Origin: Haloarcula sebkhae
GTDB lineage: Archaea > Halobacteriota > Halobacteria > Halobacteriales > Haloarculaceae
Reading direction: 5' to 3'
NCBI RefSeq assembly: GCF_014647415.1
Contig: NZ_BMPD01000002.1
Span: 586,324 to 650,323, forward strand
DNA: 64,000 nt
In this document: piece by piece, positions 8,540-17,475 of the stretch
Position numbering within the stretch: the first letter of the stretch is position 1
Layout of the letters: each line of letters starts with the position of its first letter
The notes under the pieces: generated by a model
What the model saw: the letters and a program-made list of their open reading frames with translations, nothing else
The model's database searches: none
Told to the model about the DNA's origin: nothing
Translations under genes and position numbers: made by a program

Positions 8540-9655
8540 GTGGTTTACGAGACGGGCAACCAAACGGTAGACGACGCCGTCGCACGCGTGTTAGACGGCG
8601 AGCGCCTCAACCGACGGGACGGACTGGCTCTCATCGCACAGCCGGTCGACGACCTGGCGGCCGGGGCCGACTACGTGCGCACGCAACTGGGTGACGACAC
8701 CGTCGACGCGTGTTCGATCGTAAACGCCAAAGCCGGGAACTGCGCGGAGGACTGTGGCTTCTGTGCCCAGTCGGTCCACTTCGACACCGGCATCGACAAC
8801 TACGGCTTTCTCGGCCCGGAGAAGATACTCGAAGCCGCAAAGCGCGCCGAGCGCGACGGCGCACAGCGGTTCGGTATCGTCGTCGCCGAGAAAGGCGTCT
8901 CGAAGGAGAACCGCCCCGAGGAGTGGGAGGAGGTCCTCGAAGCCATCCGCCTCGTCCGCGACGAGACGGACGTGGAGGTCGACGCCAGTCTCGGCATCCT
9001 CACCGAGGAGGAGGCCGCGATTCTGGCTGACGAGGGGCTCAACCACTACAATCACAACATCGAGACTTCCCCCCGGTACTTCCCAGAGGTCGTCCAGACC
9101 CACACCTTCGAGAAGCGGGTCGAGACGCTCCGGGTCGCCAAGGAGGCCGGCATGGACCTCTGTGCCGGTGTCATCCTTGGGATGGGCGAATCACCGACCG
9201 ACAGGGTCGACGCGGCGATGGCCCTGCAGGACATCGGCATCTCCTCGCTCCCGGTGAACATCCTGAATCCGGTCGCTGGTACCCCCATGGCTGAACAGGG
9301 GCTGCCCGACATCACGACCGAGGAGGTCGTCAAGACCATCGCGGTATACCGGCTGCTCCACCCCGAGTCGCGCGTGCGCCTGACCGGCGGGCGCGAGGTC
9401 AATCTCGATACGGACGGACAGGTGGCCGCACTAGAGGCCGGCGCGGACGGCATCCTCACCGGTGATTATCTCACTACGGAGGGACAGACGGCGGCCGACG
9501 ACCTCGAAATCATGGAAGAGGCCGGGCTCGAACCGAACACCGACGCAAACGAGTTCGACCCCGAGGCGGTCAAAGAACGCGCGGCTGACGAGACAGAAAC
9601 CGAGACGGCGGCAGGGACAGCACAGACCAAATCAGAGCTCAAATCCGACGACTGA
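8540..9655 (+). CDS. bioB: biotin synthase
   Basis: A 371-residue radical SAM enzyme that inserts sulfur into dethiobiotin, the last step of biotin synthesis. The radical SAM cluster motif CxxxCxxC is Cys68, Cys72 and Cys75 in NCAEDCGFC, followed by family motifs YNHNIETSPRYF, CAGVILGMGES, PVNILNPVAGTP and RLTGGREVN. About 40 acidic residues extend the C terminus beyond the usual enzyme. The GTG start is supported by the TATA spacing. First gene of a bioB-bioU-bioF-bioD operon; the next gene starts 2 bases after its stop. Confidence 0.96.
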   Translation: MVYETGNQTVDDAVARVLDGERLNRRDGLALIAQPVDDLAAGADYVRTQLGDDTVDACSIVNAKAGNCAEDCGFCAQSVHFDTGIDNYGFLGPEKILEAAKRAERDGAQRFGIVVAEKGVSKENRPEEWEEVLEAIRLVRDETDVEVDASLGILTEEEAAILADEGLNHYNHNIETSPRYFPEVVQTHTFEKRVETLRVAKEAGMDLCAGVILGMGESPTDRVDAAMALQDIGISSLPVNILNPVAGTPMAEQGLPDITTEEVVKTIAVYRLLHPESRVRLTGGREVNLDTDGQVAALEAGADGILTGDYLTTEGQTAADDLEIMEEAGLEPNTDANEFDPEAVKERAADETETETAAGTAQTKSELKSDD

Positions 9656-9657
9656 CA

Positions 9658-10764
9658 ATGGACGACATACGCTTTGCAGTGCTTGGAACCGGTGGTATCG
9701 GACGGCGGACGCTCGAAGTTTCACAGCACAAGGACGGCCTCACCGCGGTCGCAGCCTGTGACCGCAACGGTGTGGCTATCGACCACAGTGGCCTCGACGT
9801 AGACGAACTGCTGGAGGCGACGGAAGGCAATATCGCGAGCGGGCCCGAGGACGCCTCCGGGACGACGCCCGCGACACCCACTGACGACTACGCCTCGGAC
9901 GGCGGTGCGGCCGCTGTCGAAGGAGGTGGCGGCGGCGTCAAACAGCACGGCGAGCAGGCCGGTATCGTTGCCAGTTCGCAGGGCGAGCCGACGGACACGC
10001 CCATAGACGACATTATCGCCGAGAGCGACGCCATCGACGCCGTCCTGCTGGCGCTGCCGAACCTCGAACACGACTTCATCCCGCGCGTGGCCGAGCGTTT
10101 CGCCGAGGCTGACTACGAGGGCGTCATGATTGACGTACTCAAACGCTCCCGTGTCATCGGGATGCTCGACGACCGTGAGGACCTGCTGAAAGAGTCGGGT
10201 ATCACGTTCGTTTGCGGTGCTGGCGCGACCCCCGGCTTCCTGACCGGTGCGGCGGCGCTGGCCGCCCAGTCCTTCGTCGAGGTCGAGGAAGTCGAGATCT
10301 GGTGGGGAGTCGGCCTCAAATCCGGCTACGAGGACAACCGCGGAACGGTCCGGGAGGACATCGCTCATCTCGACGGCTACGACATCGCGACGGCCCGGGG
10401 GATGAGCGAGGAGGAGATCGAGGCCCTCATCGACGAGCACGACGGTGTGCTGGAATTCCACGACATGGAACACGCCGACGACGTGCTACTGGAGCGTGCG
10501 GGCATCTGCGATGCCGAGGACGTTCACGTCGGCGGCGTCCTCGATGTTCGCTCGGACGAGAAACCGACGACGACGACGGTCAGCGTGACGGGCACAACCT
10601 TCGACGGAGAGACGGGAACGAACACCTTTGAACTGGACGACGTGACGAGCATGGAAGCCAACGTCAACGGGCCGGCGCTGGGCTATCTGAAAGCCGGCGT
10701 CCGGAACAACCGGGCCGGGCACTACGGCGTGTTCGGCCCCGCCGATCTGATGCCCGGCTTCTGA
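9658..10764 (+). CDS. bioU: saccharopine-dehydrogenase-like protein, probable BioU-type 7,8-diaminopelargonate synthase
   Basis: A 368-residue NAD(P)-binding oxidoreductase-like protein with the Rossmann motif GTGGIG at 10-15, a glycine- and acid-rich insertion (about 60-118), and a conserved-looking stretch VLKRSRVIGML (Lys162) and CGAGATPGFLTG. Such genes are usually annotated saccharopine dehydrogenase-like. BioU of cyanobacteria is in this class and replaces BioA, making diaminopelargonate with a lysine as amino donor. There is no bioA here, and the gene sits exactly where bioA is needed, between bioB and bioF with 2- and 22-base gaps. The BioU assignment is therefore context plus family inference; which lysine, if any, acts is unknown. 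Confidence 0.72.
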   Translation: MDDIRFAVLGTGGIGRRTLEVSQHKDGLTAVAACDRNGVAIDHSGLDVDELLEATEGNIASGPEDASGTTPATPTDDYASDGGAAAVEGGGGGVKQHGEQAGIVASSQGEPTDTPIDDIIAESDAIDAVLLALPNLEHDFIPRVAERFAEADYEGVMIDVLKRSRVIGMLDDREDLLKESGITFVCGAGATPGFLTGAAALAAQSFVEVEEVEIWWGVGLKSGYEDNRGTVREDIAHLDGYDIATARGMSEEEIEALIDEHDGVLEFHDMEHADDVLLERAGICDAEDVHVGGVLDVRSDEKPTTTTVSVTGTTFDGETGTNTFELDDVTSMEANVNGPALGYLKAGVRNNRAGHYGVFGPADLMPGF

Positions 10765-10786
10765 GAGCGCTAGATTCTATTTTTTC

Positions 10787-11989
10787 ATGACTCACGGCTT
10801 CGACTTGAACGACCGACTCGAACAGCGCGAGGCACAGAACCTCCGCCGGCATCTGGAAGTCGCCGAATCCGTCTCGGCGCGGACCCGATTCGCCGACGAC
10901 CCGAAAGGAGAGCCCCCGCAGTTTGGGGATGAAGCAGTCGTTTTCGCCGCGAACAACTACCTCGGGCTGGCCGACGACAGCCGGGTCCAGCGGGCAGCTG
11001 AACTGGGCGCACGGACTGTTGGAACTGGTGCCGGGGCCTCACGGCTGGTCACTGGTGACACGCAAGCCCACCGCGGGCTAGAGCGCGATCTCGCGGCCTC
11101 GAAAGAGACAGAGCGAGCGCTGGTGTTCTCGTCTGGCTACGCGGCCAACATCGGGACTATCGATGCGCTGGCCCCGGATGTCGTCTTCTCCGACAAACTG
11201 AACCACGCCTCGATTATCGACGGCTGCCGGGTCGGGGCCAGCGAGACAGTCGTCTACGACCACTGTGACCCGGACGACTTGCGAGCGAAACTGGCCACGC
11301 GAGCGGCTGATATCGACGAGGACGAACAGTGGCTCGTGGTCACCGACTCCGTGTTCTCGATGGACGGAGACATCGCGCCCCTGTCGGCCATCTGTGACGC
11401 CGTCGACGAGTACGGCGCGTGGCTGATGGTCGACGAGGCCCATGCGACGGGGTTGTTCGGCGACAGTGCCGGCGGCGTTGTCCAACGCGAGGGGCTGAGC
11501 GACCGTGTCGATGTGCAGTTGGGAACCCTGTCGAAGGCACTGGCGAGCCAAGGCGGCTACATCGCCGGCGACGAGGTGCTTATCGAGTACCTGCTGAACG
11601 CCGCGCGGTCGTTCGTCTTCTCGACCGGACTCTCTCCACCAAACGCCGCGGCGGCCCGCGAGGCGCTGCGAATCGCTCGTGAGACCGAACGGACGACGGA
11701 ACTCTGGGACACCGTGGCGACACTCAGGGACGGTCTGGAGACGATGGGCTACGAGGTGCTTGGCGAGACACATATCCTCCCGGTCGTCGTCGGTGACCGC
11801 GACGACGCGCTGGAACTGGCCGACCGCCTGCGCGACCACGGTATCGTCGCGCCCGCGATCCGGCCGCCGACGGTCCCTGAGGGCACCTCTCGTATCCGGG
11901 TCGCGCCGATGGCGACACACACTGCCGACGACATCGCGCAGTGTCTCGACGCCTTCCGAACTGCCGGCAGGGAGGTGGGCGTACTGTGA
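10787..11989 (+). CDS. bioF: 8-amino-7-oxononanoate synthase
   Basis: A 400-residue PLP-dependent enzyme of the alpha-oxoamine synthase family that joins pimeloyl thioester and alanine to give 8-amino-7-oxononanoate. The PLP lysine is Lys250 in GTLSKALASQGGY; the pyridine-contacting Asp and following His are in MVDEAHATG (about 214-222), and SDKLNHASIIDG (135-146) is typical. Length is normal. Its TGA stop overlaps the GTG of bioD, so translation of the two is probably coupled. Confidence 0.94.
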   Translation: MTHGFDLNDRLEQREAQNLRRHLEVAESVSARTRFADDPKGEPPQFGDEAVVFAANNYLGLADDSRVQRAAELGARTVGTGAGASRLVTGDTQAHRGLERDLAASKETERALVFSSGYAANIGTIDALAPDVVFSDKLNHASIIDGCRVGASETVVYDHCDPDDLRAKLATRAADIDEDEQWLVVTDSVFSMDGDIAPLSAICDAVDEYGAWLMVDEAHATGLFGDSAGGVVQREGLSDRVDVQLGTLSKALASQGGYIAGDEVLIEYLLNAARSFVFSTGLSPPNAAAAREALRIARETERTTELWDTVATLRDGLETMGYEVLGETHILPVVVGDRDDALELADRLRDHGIVAPAIRPPTVPEGTSRIRVAPMATHTADDIAQCLDAFRTAGREVGVL

Positions 11990-12720
11990 GCGAAACGAGC
12001 GACGAGTCGGAACCGGAAGGCGGGACCGGCCACATCGCCGAGGACGGCGTCTTCGTCGTCGGGACCGACACCGGCGTCGGCAAGACGGTCGTGACTGCCG
12101 GGCTGACGGGCTGGCTGCGTGAGGCGGGGACAGCCGCCGTCGCAGTCAAGCCCTGCCAGACCGGCTATCCGCCGGATGACGACGCAGCGTTCGTCGAGTC
12201 CATCTGTGGCACAGCCGACGCGGCAGTCTGTCTACAGCGGTTGTCGCCCCCGCTGGCACCGGAAGTGGCCGCGCGGGAAGCAGACGACGATGTCACGCTT
12301 TCCTACGAGTCAATCCGTGACGGGGTTGCCGATGTCGTGGCAGGAAGCGAGACGGCTGTCGTCGAAGGTATCGGCGGCTTGCGTGTCCCGCTCGCGGACG
12401 ATCGAGAGGTCATCGACCTCGTTGCGGATGTCGGGCTTCCGGCGCTGGTCGTCGCGCGTTCGGGGCTCGGAACGCTCAATCACACGGCGCTGACGGTTCA
12501 GGCGCTCCGCCGGAGAGGCGTGCCAGTCGTCGGTGTCGTTCTCAACGAGTACGAAGACGCGACGACCGCTGAGCGTACGAATCCGGGCGTTATCGAACGG
12601 ATGACCGACTGCACTGTCTGGCCGATACCACCGCTTGAGATAGATTCGTCTGCTAGCGTAATTGACGGCCTCAGGGCGCATCTCCCGCAGTCGGTGTTAC
12701 AGCCGGCTATCGATCAGTAG
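11986..12720 (+). CDS. bioD: dethiobiotin synthetase
   Basis: A 244-residue ATP-dependent enzyme that closes the ureido ring of dethiobiotin from diaminopelargonate and CO2. It has the P-loop GTDTGVGKT (26-34), VKPCQTGY, VEGIGGLRVPL and VGVVLNEYEDA. The start is the GTG overlapping the bioF stop, which leaves a 20-residue acidic extension before the core fold. Last gene of the operon, followed by a 197-base hairpin-rich spacer. Confidence 0.93.
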   Translation: MSETSDESEPEGGTGHIAEDGVFVVGTDTGVGKTVVTAGLTGWLREAGTAAVAVKPCQTGYPPDDDAAFVESICGTADAAVCLQRLSPPLAPEVAAREADDDVTLSYESIRDGVADVVAGSETAVVEGIGGLRVPLADDREVIDLVADVGLPALVVARSGLGTLNHTALTVQALRRRGVPVVGVVLNEYEDATTAERTNPGVIERMTDCTVWPIPPLEIDSSASVIDGLRAHLPQSVLQPAIDQ

Positions 12721-12917
12721 CCGTCGTACGTGGCCGAACAAAGGGGATAGAACGGGGGCAAACCCCCGTCGTGTGACACTACGGAGCCGATAAGGCTCCA
12801 TCTGATACTTGACTACCGATCACTAAAATAGTAAGGCACGTTTCATCTGGAGATTTCCCCGTAGCGCGGGGTCGTGCTCCGTTAGGAACGGGCTACCGCC
12901 CAGCCGAAATGACGGTG
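12721..12917. repeat. hairpin-rich convergent spacer, possible IS200/IS605-derived remnant
   Basis: No gene fits in these 197 bases between two convergent genes. Four short hairpins follow each other: 12752-12769 (7-bp stem, 4-base loop), 12783-12799 (GGAGCC/GGCTCC), 12857-12871 (CCCCG/CGGGG) and 12879-12891 (CCGTT/AACGG), with an AT-richer part about 12815-12845 between the pairs. Subterminal hairpins at both ends of a short non-coding stretch are what non-autonomous IS200/IS605 relatives look like; a bidirectional terminator or a small structured RNA is also possible. Confidence 0.4.
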
Positions 12918-13994
12918 CTAGAGGTCGATTGACAGCAGCGACTCGACGTCGACACCGTCGTCAAGTAGCGTCCGCATACGGTCGACCGTTGCCTCGTTCC
13001 GGGTCTGCCCGGTCCGAAGCACCTCCTCGACTCTGTCTATCGTCGTCCGCGTGTCCGACTGGACTGACAGCACTGGGACGTTTTTCTCGGCCGCCTGTCC
13101 GATGACCGCACTGGCGGGCTGGAACCCACCAGTGAGGAGGAGTGCGTTGATACCGGACGCTTCGAGGGCTGCTGTCTGAACCTCCGAGCGGTCGCCGCCG
13201 GTGACGACGACGGCATCGCGCGTCCGCCGGAAGCGTTCGAGCGCGCTGCTCCCACTCATCGCGCCGACGCTGAACCGCTCGACGTGGACATCGGTGTTGG
13301 CATCACCAGTGAGGATGTCCGCACCGAGGTTCCGGGCAAGGTCGGCAACGGTGACGCCGGCGAGCGAGCGGTCACGCGGCAGAATGCCGTGGACTGGGAT
13401 GCCCTCGCCTTCGAGGAACGGGACCACGTCGTCGGCGAGTTCGTCGACCGTCGCGTCGGTGACGCCGTTGAACAGGACGCCGTCGAGTCGATCACCGATC
13501 GCTTCGGCCGCCGACAGAATTTCGTCCGTGTCACTGGGCGTGTCGTAGCCGGTGACTAACAGCACACGGGCGTCGAGCAACTCCGCGATATCGATGTCAG
13601 TAAGATCGACGATACTGCCAGTCGATAGGTCACTGCTCCCCTCGACGAGGAGCATATCTGTTCCGTCCGAACACGTCTCGATGCCCTCTTGCAGTCGCTC
13701 ACGGAGTTCATCCGGGTCCTCACGCCCGCGGATGGCTTCCTGAATGAACGTCGGCGAGTAGACGATGGGCTCCATGTCGTGGAGGTCGGTCTCCAGGTCG
13801 AGCAGTTCGCGGGCGAGCATCGGGTCCTCGTCCCGCGTCTTGCCGACCGCACTCCGCAGGCGCGTCCCCTTGGGCTTCATGTAGCCGACATCGTAGCCCG
13901 CGTCGTGAGCACGCGTCGCGAGCGCGAGCGTGATAGCCGTCTTGCCGATACCTTCCTCAAGCGATGTAACGAGTAGCGTGTTCGTGTCGGTCAT
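12918..13994 (-). CDS. phosphotransacetylase-family regulatory protein (BioD-like NTPase plus DRTGG domain)
   Basis: A 358-residue protein with an N-terminal P-loop domain resembling dethiobiotin synthetase (SLEEGIGKTAITLALATRA, about 10-29; LLVEGSSD) and a middle DRTGG-type domain, as in the N-terminal half of bacterial phosphotransacetylase. The acetyl-transfer domain is absent, so it is probably not a transacetylase. It overlaps the upstream acyl-CoA synthetase by 4 bases, suggesting translational coupling and a regulatory or energy-sensing role for that enzyme. This role is inference from context; the domain assignment is fairly secure. Confidence 0.75.
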   Translation of the reverse strand: MTDTNTLLVTSLEEGIGKTAITLALATRAHDAGYDVGYMKPKGTRLRSAVGKTRDEDPMLARELLDLETDLHDMEPIVYSPTFIQEAIRGREDPDELRERLQEGIETCSDGTDMLLVEGSSDLSTGSIVDLTDIDIAELLDARVLLVTGYDTPSDTDEILSAAEAIGDRLDGVLFNGVTDATVDELADDVVPFLEGEGIPVHGILPRDRSLAGVTVADLARNLGADILTGDANTDVHVERFSVGAMSGSSALERFRRTRDAVVVTGGDRSEVQTAALEASGINALLLTGGFQPASAVIGQAAEKNVPVLSVQSDTRTTIDRVEEVLRTGQTRNEATVDRMRTLLDDGVDVESLLSIDL

Positions 13995-16096
13995 AGTTTC
14001 TCCTGGTCGAGGGTGAGTCGCAGGTCGACCGCCTGCACCCCGTCGGGCGTCGCGACGAGGGGGTTGATGTCCAGTTCGACGATCGCGGGGAAGTCAGTGA
14101 CGAGTTGCGAGAGTCGCTGGATTGTCTCAACGAGCGTGGCCTCGTCGACGGGGTCGCGGCCCCTGGCACCGCGCAACAGCGGTGCGGAGTCGATGTCGTC
14201 AAGCATCCCTTTCGCTTCGTTCTCGCTGACGGGGGCGACACTGACAGTGTTGTCTTCGAGTACCTCGACGAAAATACCGCCGAGGCCGAACAACAGCAAC
14301 GGCCCGAACTGCGGGTCGCGGTTCATCCCGAGAATCGTCTCGACGCCGTTGTCGAGGTCGACCATCTCCTGTACCTGGACGCCGAGAATCGTCGCGTCCT
14401 CTTGGTAGTTGCGCGCCCTGACGACGAGGTCCTCGTAGGTGTCACGGACCTCCTCGACGGGAACACCGACCTCGACACCGCCGATGTCGGACTTGTGCAA
14501 GATGTCCGGACTAACGATTTTCATCACCACGTCGTCGCCGATCTCCTCGGCAATCGCCTCCGCCTCGACGGGTGAAGAGACGACATCGCCCTGCGGTGTG
14601 GGAATTCCGTACGCGTCGAGCAGTTCCATCGCTTCCACGCCGAGCCGGTTCGACCCGCGCCGGGCACCGGATTCGAGTATCTCACGGGCCCGCTCGCGGT
14701 CCACGTCGAAGGTCGTCGGCTCCTCGTACTCGGTTGTCCTGATCTCGCGATAGCGTCTCAGAGCGTCCAGACTTCCGACGGCGCGGGCCGGGTCGAAGTA
14801 GTTCGGCACGCCCGCTTCGCTCAGGACGTTCGCACCGGCGTCGACCGACTTCCCGCCCATCAGTGTCGCCGCGACGGGTTTCTCGAACCGCTCCTGCTGT
14901 TCGACGATGCGTTCCGAGAGGTCCTCGAAGGAAAGCACTGCCGTCGGGCAGGCGACGACGACAGCCATCGAGACGCTGTCGTCCGCCAGTACCGTTTCGA
15001 GCGCCGTCTCGAAGCGCTCCGCGGGAGCATCGCCGATAATATCGACTGGGTTGTAGATATTGGCCTCGTCGGGCATCTCCTCGCGAAGTTGGGAGAACGT
15101 CTCGTCACCGAACTGCGCGAGTTGCAGGTCCGAGTCGCCGACAGCGTCGGTCGTCATTACGCCAGGACCGCCGGCGTTTGTGACGATGGCGATCTCGTCC
15201 CCGTCCGGGAGCGGCTGGCCGGCGAGAATCTGCGCGTAGTCGAACAGTTCCTGCACGGACTCGACACGGAGTGTCCCGGCCTTGTCGAGGCCGGCCTCGT
15301 AGGCCCGCTCCGATCCGGCCATCGCACCGGTGTGGGAGGCTGCCGCGCTCGCACCCGCGTCCGTGCGGCCGGACTTGACAAGCACAATCGGCGTATCCTG
15401 TGTCACCTCACGGGCCGTCTGCACGAACGAGGACCCGTCGTTGATGTCCTCAAGATAGCCCAGAATGACGTCAGTATCAGGGTCGTCACCCCACTCGGCG
15501 ACGAAGTCGCTCTCGTCGAGTACTGCCTTGTTCCCGAGCGAGACGATGTCCTTGAAGCCGACATCGCGCTCGGCGGCCCAGTCTAGGACGGCGGTGATGA
15601 ACGCGCCCGACTGGCTCATAAAGGAGATGTCGCCGTCGCTAGCCATCAGATTCCCGAAGGTAGCGTTGAGCCCAACGGGTGTCGACATCACACCGAGGCT
15701 GTTCGGGCCGACCAGATTCAGGTCGTATTCACTGGCCGCTTCCCGGAGCCGCTTTTCACGTTCGGCCCCATCACTGCCAGTCTCACCGAAGCCAGCAGTG
15801 ATGACGACGACGTTTTCGATGCCCGCTTCCCCGGCGTTCTCGATGACCTCAACCGCCACCGTTGGCGGCACGACGACGACGGCAACGTCGACCGACCCGG
15901 GGTCTTCCAGGCCGGCGAGGTTGTCGTAACACGGCAATCCAAGTACTGTCTCTTTGTTCGGGTTCACGGCCACGACCTCCCCTGCAAACGAATCGAGCAG
16001 GTTCGTGGTGACCGCGTGACCGACGGATCCCTCCGAATCGGTCGCCCCGACCACTGCGACACGTTCCGGCGCAAACAACGTCGATAATCGTCCCAT
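13991..16096 (-). CDS. ADP-forming acetate/acyl-CoA ligase (fused alpha-beta)
   Basis: A 701-residue ACD enzyme that converts acetyl-CoA (or another acyl-CoA), ADP and phosphate to the acid, CoA and ATP, the usual acetate-forming, ATP-yielding step of haloarchaea. The alpha part (about 1-460) has the CoA-binding domain (VVGATDSEGSVGHAVTTNL) and the catalytic His region AASHTGAMAGSERAYEAG; the beta part (about 480-701) is an ATP-grasp domain with GIPTPQGDVV, VMKIVSPDILHKSDIGGV and DINPLV. Both parts are fused and full length. It heads a two-gene operon, and an AT-rich tract (TAGTAAATAG) lies just before the start. Confidence 0.93.
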   Translation of the reverse strand: MGRLSTLFAPERVAVVGATDSEGSVGHAVTTNLLDSFAGEVVAVNPNKETVLGLPCYDNLAGLEDPGSVDVAVVVVPPTVAVEVIENAGEAGIENVVVITAGFGETGSDGAEREKRLREAASEYDLNLVGPNSLGVMSTPVGLNATFGNLMASDGDISFMSQSGAFITAVLDWAAERDVGFKDIVSLGNKAVLDESDFVAEWGDDPDTDVILGYLEDINDGSSFVQTAREVTQDTPIVLVKSGRTDAGASAAASHTGAMAGSERAYEAGLDKAGTLRVESVQELFDYAQILAGQPLPDGDEIAIVTNAGGPGVMTTDAVGDSDLQLAQFGDETFSQLREEMPDEANIYNPVDIIGDAPAERFETALETVLADDSVSMAVVVACPTAVLSFEDLSERIVEQQERFEKPVAATLMGGKSVDAGANVLSEAGVPNYFDPARAVGSLDALRRYREIRTTEYEEPTTFDVDRERAREILESGARRGSNRLGVEAMELLDAYGIPTPQGDVVSSPVEAEAIAEEIGDDVVMKIVSPDILHKSDIGGVEVGVPVEEVRDTYEDLVVRARNYQEDATILGVQVQEMVDLDNGVETILGMNRDPQFGPLLLFGLGGIFVEVLEDNTVSVAPVSENEAKGMLDDIDSAPLLRGARGRDPVDEATLVETIQRLSQLVTDFPAIVELDINPLVATPDGVQAVDLRLTLDQEKL

Positions 16097-16229
16097 GCCT
16101 CTATTTACTAGCTACTGTTGGGGCCGAATATAGATGTGTGGAACTCCCAGTGAGCGGGAATCTAGACGATTCATTACCGCGATTTCGGTGTGGCGGTGTT
16201 TTTGTTCGTCACCCCCGTAGCGGTGTCCG

Positions 16230-16619
16230 ATGACTGACGCAGCACTCCTAGCACCGTTTGACGACGAGGTGGTCCGTGGGGTCGCGGGGACAAACAGCGT
16301 CAATGAAGAGCAATTGCGGTCCGCGCTCGCCGATCACCAGCGAACGATGCGTGAGAATCCAGGCGTCGAAGATCTCGTTTACGAGTGGCGAAAGCGATTC
16401 AATGACGCAGTGTTACACCGCACGCCCGAGACGTTCTTCATGGCCGTCAGAGAAGACGTCTGGGAAGAGTACGGCGCGCATCTCGGACTTGACGACTACC
16501 TGCTCGCCGCAGTCGTCGCAGTCCATCAAGAGCAAGTTCTTCGTGAAACAGCCGTCGACAGCAGCGCTATCGGCCAAAACGCCGTCGCGCTCATTGCTTC
16601 CCGGCCGTCGTCGACGTAG
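16230..16619 (+). CDS. uncharacterised haloarchaeal protein
   Basis: A 129-residue soluble acidic protein without a domain I can name. It contains a helix-rich stretch (residues 25-60) and a patch LTDD-free but rich in aromatic and acidic residues around FMAVREDVWEEYGAHLGLDDYL, then a run ending in RPSST. Codon use matches the neighbours and the start lies 134 bases from the divergent synthetase operon, so it appears to be a real gene. Confidence 0.6.
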   Translation: MTDAALLAPFDDEVVRGVAGTNSVNEEQLRSALADHQRTMRENPGVEDLVYEWRKRFNDAVLHRTPETFFMAVREDVWEEYGAHLGLDDYLLAAVVAVHQEQVLRETAVDSSAIGQNAVALIASRPSST

Positions 16620-16726
16620 GTGTGTTCCTTTTCGTGTCAGGTTCCAAGCCCGGGCTAGAGCGACGGTTGTGATTCTCGGACAATATTTCAGTTCAGGCAA
16701 CTAGCCATTCTATCTGAGAACATAAT

Positions 16727-16742
16727 TTTTGGGTTCCCGAAA
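16727..16742. promoter_or_regulatory. degenerate iron-box palindrome upstream of dpsA
   Basis: TTTTGG-GTTC-CCGAAA fits the TTTAGG-N4-CCTAAA palindrome found at other genes in this window, with two mismatches placed symmetrically. It lies about 20 bases upstream of the likely TATA element (TCTTTAAG at 16762-16769) and 50 bases before the dpsA start. An upstream position would suit activation as well as repression by a DtxR-family metalloregulator. Confidence 0.5.
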
Positions 16743-16791
16743 ACATATTTTCACAAAACAATCTTTAAGTGGCTTCCACCTGTACGATAAG

Positions 16792-17331
16792 ATGACTATG
16801 GCAACACAAGAGCACGTCCGACGCGAGTTCGGGGAAGTCGAAGAGAACGAACTCCGCCTCGACAAGGAGAAGTCCGAGCAGGTAATCAATGCGCTGAACC
16901 AGGACCTGGCGGACACGTACACGCTGTACCATCAGGTCAAGAAGCACCACTGGAACGTCGAAGGCGCCGAGTTCCGTGACCTCCACCTGTTCCTCGGCGA
17001 CGCCGCCGGCAACGCCGAAGAGGCGGCTGACGAACTCGCCGAGCGCGCACAGGCTCTCGGCGGCACACCCATCGCCGGTGGGAAGGCACAGGAAGAGCAC
17101 GCGTCGGTCGAACCCGAAGGTCAGGACGTGTATGACATCCGGACGTCGCTCGAAAACGACCTCGAGATGTACGGCGACATCATCGAGTCGCTCCGTGACC
17201 ACATCGACCTCGCGGAGAACCTCGGTGACCACGCCACAGCACAGATCCTCCGGGAGATCATCGTGCAGACCGAGGAAGACGCCCACCACATCGAGCACTA
17301 CCTCGAAGACGACACGCTCGTCCTAGACTAA
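16792..17331 (+). CDS. dpsA: DNA-protecting ferritin-like protein DpsA
   Basis: A 179-residue Dps-family mini-ferritin that oxidises and stores iron and limits oxidative damage. The ferroxidase signature is present: YHQVKKHHWNVEGAEFRDLHLFLGDAAGNAEEAADELAERAQALGG, with the His of HHWNVEG and the acidic residues of the FLGDAAGNAEE helix; the segment is given only to locate it at about residues 42-88 and its key residues are these. The ATG at 16792 gives the usual DpsA N terminus; a second ATG follows two codons later. TATA spacing implies an almost leaderless message. Confidence 0.93.
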   Translation: MTMATQEHVRREFGEVEENELRLDKEKSEQVINALNQDLADTYTLYHQVKKHHWNVEGAEFRDLHLFLGDAAGNAEEAADELAERAQALGGTPIAGGKAQEEHASVEPEGQDVYDIRTSLENDLEMYGDIIESLRDHIDLAENLGDHATAQILREIIVQTEEDAHHIEHYLEDDTLVLD

Positions 17332-17475
17332 CGTCGGTACAGCGTTTTCTCTCTCAGTTTCTTCCGCCGGATAGTCGCCACATAGCTCAGACTGTGTAGC
17401 GTGGCGTGAACCGTTCCGGTAGAAAGCAGTCCGGGACTCGAAGGAAAGAGAGACGCAACGCGTGGGATGAACGGA

